From JOPF133 sp052144935 (lineage in GTDB: Bacteria; Acidobacteriota; Terriglobia; Bryobacterales; Bryobacteraceae), in the NCBI GenBank assembly GCA_052144935.1, contig JBKQPR010000086.1:1-43085 (forward strand): a stretch of 43,085 bases of DNA, written 5' to 3'. Positions 39,868 to 43,085 of this stretch are shown here, piece after piece. Within the stretch, counting starts at the first letter, position 1; the number at the start of each line of letters is the position of its first letter. The notes below the pieces were generated by a model. The model was not told the DNA's origin. It searched no databases and saw only the letters and a list, made by a program, of their open reading frames with translations. Made by a program: the position numbers and the translations under genes.

Positions 39868-42800
39868 ATGGCGGTAACTAGAAGCTGGACCGGCGCGGGC
39901 GCGCTGCCGACGGTGGTCTCGATCGCTCAGGCCCGCAAGGCCGAGCGCGGTGGGATCGCCTGGCTGGCCGCCGCATCGCTGCTGGTGGCCGCCGGGCTGG
40001 TCATGGTTTATGCCGCCAAAAGCCAAAGCTTTCCCGCGGCTCAATTGATCGACGTCAACCGGGTGGCGTCGCCCGAGGAGCTGTTGCCGGCGCTGGAAGT
40101 TGTCCCCGACCGCGCGGAGCGCGAAAACGCGGCGCAGAGCATGTTCGAATTTCTTGAGCGCGCGCGGCCCGTTCGCAATATCGGCGCGCTGTCCGCTTTG
40201 CGCAGACGGGGCGCGTCCGGGGCCGCCCTCTGGGCCCGCATCCCGCTGGCCCGCCTCAAGCCGCTGCTGATGGTGCGCACCCCGGGCGAATTCCGCATCG
40301 AGCTAGCGCGCGCGGCCCTGCTCTATTTCGCCGGCTTTTACGTGGTCGCGCTGGTGTGGCGCTTCAGCGGGTTCCACGGCGACCGCTCTTTTCTTCCCGC
40401 GCTCCACCTGCTCACCGGCATCGGATTCCTGCTGATGGCATCCATGCGCGACCCCCTGCGCGACACCCTGGAGTTCCACAAATTCGCGGTGGGCGTCTTT
40501 CTGGGATGCCTGTTGCTGGCGCTCACGGCCGTGCCCTGGTTCGATTACCGCCGGCTCTCGGACTGGTGCTACACGCCGCTGTTCGGCGCGCTGGCGCTGT
40601 TCGGCCTGCTGCTGAAGTTCGGCCGCGGCCCCGGCGGCGCCACCGATATCAAAGTGAACCTCGGCCCGTTCCAGCCCGTGGAGATCATCAAGATCCTGCT
40701 GGTGCTGTTCCTGGCGGGCTACTTCACGCGCAATTGGGAGCGCCTGCGCGACCTGCGCGAACGGCGCCTGCTGCCGGCTCTCTTCCGCCGCATGGGCCTG
40801 CCGCGCCTGGAGCACATAGTGCCCGTGGCGGTGGCGCTGGGGATGGCGCTGGTGCTCTTCTTCGTGCTGAAAGACATGGGCCCCGCGCTGGTGATGTTCT
40901 TCGTTTTCCTGGCCATGTTCGGGATGGCGCGCGGCCGCCCCGGCCTGGTGGTGGCGGGCCTGGTGCTGATGGTGGCTTCGGTGGCGGTGGGCTATCGCCT
41001 GGGCCAGCCGCGCACCGTGGTGGAGCGCATCGATATGTGGCTGGCGCCGTGGGATAACGATGTCCACGGCGGCAACCAACTGGCGCATTCCCTGTGGGCC
41101 TTCTCGACCGGCGGTCCGTTCGGATCGGGACCCGGCTGGGGCGACCCCGCCATGATTCCCGCCGGCAACACCGACCTGGTGCTGCCGGCCATCGGCGAGG
41201 AGTGGGGCTTCCTCGGGGTGGCCTCGGTCTTCCTGCTGTTCGGATTTCTGGTGGCCCGGTCGCTGCGGGTGGCGCTGCGCGCGGCCACCCACTTCGGCAA
41301 GTTCCTGGGGATCGGCCTGGCCTGCCTGATCGCCTTCGAGACGATGCTGATCAGCTCGGGCGTGCTGGGCGTGCTGCCGCTCTCGGGCGTGGTGTCGCCG
41401 TTTCTGAGCTCCGGCAACACCGCCATGCTGGCCAATTTTCTGATCTTCGCGCTGATCGTCTCCATCTCCGCGGGCGAACGGGACGAGCGGCCCGACGAAC
41501 TTTTCCGCGGCCCCGCGCGCCCGCTACGCCTGGTGCTGTCCGCCGCCGCCCTGGTGCTGCTGGGGATGGCGGCGCGTTACCAGATCTTCCAGGACCGCGC
41601 CTACCTGGCCCGCGACGCGCATTCCTTCGAGGAAGACGGAATCAAGCGGCCGCAGCACAATCCGCGCCTGAATTCGATCGCCCGCGAGATTCCCCGCGGC
41701 GGCATCTACGACCGCAACGGCATCCCCCTGGCCACCGCAAGCTGGCAAGAGCTGGAGAGCCACCGCGCGCAATATGAGTCGCTGGGGGTTTCCATCGAGC
41801 AGGCCTGCTCGCGGTTCGATGCCCGGCTGTATCCCTTCGGCGCGGCTCTGGAGCTTGTCCTGGGCGACCTGCGCAGCGGCGAGAATTTTCATGCCAGCAA
41901 CGCCTCGCTGGTGGAGCACGATTCCAACCGCAAGCTGCTGGGTTACGAGTTTAGCGAGCTGGCCGCGCTGGTGCGGTACCGGCACGAGCCCGGCAATCCG
42001 GCGATGGCGCGGGTGTTGGCGCGCGACCGCAGTGTGCACCTCACCCTGGATGTCCGGCTGCAGCTTCGCGCCCGCGAGATTCTGTTCGAGCGCCTGCACC
42101 AAGCCGGCAACCTGAAGGGCGCGGTGGTGGTGATGGAGGCCTTGAGCGGCCGGGTGCTGGCGCTGGTGAGCGCGCCCGCGCCCGACCCGCCCGGCAGCCG
42201 TACGGAGGCGCCTTCGCCCGATGAGCTGCTGGACCGCGCGCGTTACGGCCAGTATCCGCCCGGTTCCACCTTCAAGCTGGTGACCGCGATTGCCGCGCTG
42301 CGCCTGGACCCCGGCCTGACCCACCGCACCTATCTGTGCCACGGGCTTGCCGATGGCCGCGCCGGGACCCGCATCGCGGGATGGAACCGCGACATCAAGG
42401 ACGACATCGGCGACCACGCCCACGGCACGCTGGACATGGAGCGGGCGATCGCGGTTTCCTGCAATGCCTATTTCGCGCAGTTGGGCGTGCACGACGTGGG
42501 GTCGAAGGCGCTGGCGGAGACCGCCGAGAAGATGGGGATCGCGACCGGCGACCCGGCCGAATTGCGCAAGATGCTGCCCTTCGCCGCCTACGGACAGGGT
42601 CCCGTGCTGATTACGCCCTTCAAGATGGCGCGCGTGACGGCGGCGATTGCCGCGGGTGGACAGATGCCCGAAGGCCGCTGGATCGACGACGCGAGCAACT
42701 TGCGCACCGATGCGCCGGTGGAAGTGCTGCCCGCGGCGCAAGCCGGGTTTCTGGCGGGAGCCATGCGCCGCGTGGTCACGGAAGGCACCGCACGCCACGC

Positions 42801-43023
42801 CATGGCGGGAGCGGAGATTCAATTTGCGGGGAAGACCGGCACGGCGCAGCTCGACCAGGGCATGCCGCATTCCTGGTTCACCGGTTTTGCGCCGTACGAT
42901 GGGGACCCGTCGCGCCGCCTGGCCTTCGCCGTGCTAGTGGAGCATGGCGGGTATGGCGCCACGGCGGCCGCGCCGATCGCGCGCGAAGTGATGGAGGCGG
43001 CGAAGGCGTTGGGGTTGTTGTGA
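39868..43023 (+). CDS. RodA/FtsW (SEDS) glycosyltransferase fused to class B penicillin-binding transpeptidase
   Basis: A single 1051-residue frame with GGAGG five bases before ATG carries both enzymes of septal or lateral wall synthesis. Residues ~30-530 are a SEDS polytopic domain: VNLGPFQPVEIIK, the catalytic-type Asp336 in KDMGPALV, NTDLVLPAIGEEWGFLG and SGVLGVLPLSGVVSPFLSSG. After an 18-residue cytoplasmic linker, a new helix (~551-569) leads into REIPRGGIYDRNG and a transpeptidase with Ser800 (STFK), SCN 864-866 and KTGT from Lys989. Both active sites look intact. A ~100-residue extracytoplasmic loop after TM1 begins LIDVNRVASPEEL, helix-hairpin-helix-like. The product should polymerise lipid II and cross-link it. 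Confidence 0.93.
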   Translation: MAVTRSWTGAGALPTVVSIAQARKAERGGIAWLAAASLLVAAGLVMVYAAKSQSFPAAQLIDVNRVASPEELLPALEVVPDRAERENAAQSMFEFLERARPVRNIGALSALRRRGASGAALWARIPLARLKPLLMVRTPGEFRIELARAALLYFAGFYVVALVWRFSGFHGDRSFLPALHLLTGIGFLLMASMRDPLRDTLEFHKFAVGVFLGCLLLALTAVPWFDYRRLSDWCYTPLFGALALFGLLLKFGRGPGGATDIKVNLGPFQPVEIIKILLVLFLAGYFTRNWERLRDLRERRLLPALFRRMGLPRLEHIVPVAVALGMALVLFFVLKDMGPALVMFFVFLAMFGMARGRPGLVVAGLVLMVASVAVGYRLGQPRTVVERIDMWLAPWDNDVHGGNQLAHSLWAFSTGGPFGSGPGWGDPAMIPAGNTDLVLPAIGEEWGFLGVASVFLLFGFLVARSLRVALRAATHFGKFLGIGLACLIAFETMLISSGVLGVLPLSGVVSPFLSSGNTAMLANFLIFALIVSISAGERDERPDELFRGPARPLRLVLSAAALVLLGMAARYQIFQDRAYLARDAHSFEEDGIKRPQHNPRLNSIAREIPRGGIYDRNGIPLATASWQELESHRAQYESLGVSIEQACSRFDARLYPFGAALELVLGDLRSGENFHASNASLVEHDSNRKLLGYEFSELAALVRYRHEPGNPAMARVLARDRSVHLTLDVRLQLRAREILFERLHQAGNLKGAVVVMEALSGRVLALVSAPAPDPPGSRTEAPSPDELLDRARYGQYPPGSTFKLVTAIAALRLDPGLTHRTYLCHGLADGRAGTRIAGWNRDIKDDIGDHAHGTLDMERAIAVSCNAYFAQLGVHDVGSKALAETAEKMGIATGDPAELRKMLPFAAYGQGPVLITPFKMARVTAAIAAGGQMPEGRWIDDASNLRTDAPVEVLPAAQAGFLAGAMRRVVTEGTARHAMAGAEIQFAGKTGTAQLDQGMPHSWFTGFAPYDGDPSRRLAFAVLVEHGGYGATAAAPIAREVMEAAKALGLL

Positions 43024-43033
43024 GGTAACCGCT

Positions 43034-43085
43034 CCCTGACGGTCGCGGCTCCGATGCGCGCGCGTGCATATTTCAGAGCCGCGAC
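43034..43085. repeat. Palindromic intergenic repeat, right copy (cut by window edge)
   Basis: The arm ccctgacggtcgcggctc (43034-43051) and the start of its complement cagagccgcgac (43074-43085) match the element at 1-71. The loop differs. The copy is truncated by the end of the window. Confidence 0.85.

Overview
The window is high-GC DNA that looks like an Acidobacteriota chromosome, most likely from the Solibacter/Bryobacter group. The grounds are family signatures recognised by eye: an ADOP-type duplicated permease, two secreted proteins ending in the Solibacter-expanded TIGR03437 C-terminal domain, two Ser/Thr kinases fused to TolB-like propellers, and many dispersed palindromic intergenic repeats. 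No rRNA, CRISPR array, phage module or plasmid replication gene was seen.

Layout. 1-2742: a palindromic repeat, a PIN-toxin/ribbon-helix-helix antitoxin pair and recN. 2974-4941 (-): a secreted propeller/TIGR03437 protein bracketed by duplicated short sequences. 5426-8059: clpB, then a lone SMC-like AAA ATPase (-), then a diverged second copy of the last ~37 codons of clpB, then an unrecognised protein (-) preceded by an elaborate nested inverted-repeat structure. 10954-16580: two receptor-like Ser/Thr kinases, the second broken by an in-frame amber codon. 16855-20157: tRNA-Asn, an IS4-type transposase and a decayed S41-peptidase-like/TIGR03437 gene. 20265-22703 (-): the ADOP permease.

22993-29420 (all -): a signalling operon with a CHASE2-PAS histidine kinase, an NtrC-type sigma-54 activator and a FecR-domain/putative outer-membrane protein whose GTG start overlaps the regulator's stop. 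The kinase carries a five-unit 30-bp minisatellite inside its PAS region. 29685-30773: two tandem paralogous small exported proteins, ending in a strong terminator. 30966-34265: an alpha-glucan phosphorylase (-) divergent from a lytic transglycosylase (+).

35391-43023 (+): a cell-envelope/phosphosignalling cluster like the actinobacterial fhaA-fhaB-pstP-rodA-pbpA-pkn locus. It has an FhaA-like FHA protein, a 31-residue membrane peptide, a repeat-rich coupled ORF, a PP2C phosphatase with a C-terminal membrane anchor, a non-RD Ser/Thr kinase with a degenerate glycine loop, and one 1051-residue polypeptide that joins a complete SEDS (RodA/FtsW) glycosyltransferase to a complete class B penicillin-binding transpeptidase. 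The fusion is the most striking feature. Its first extracytoplasmic loop also carries a segment resembling a ComEA-type helix-hairpin-helix. A plausible inference is that the phosphatase/kinase/FHA proteins control this one-piece peptidoglycan polymerase/cross-linker. Several repeat families (three copies of a ~100-bp palindrome, a terminal palindrome at both window ends, a GCCCTCTGGGCCC element inside two genes and one repeat-rich gap) are spread through the region.
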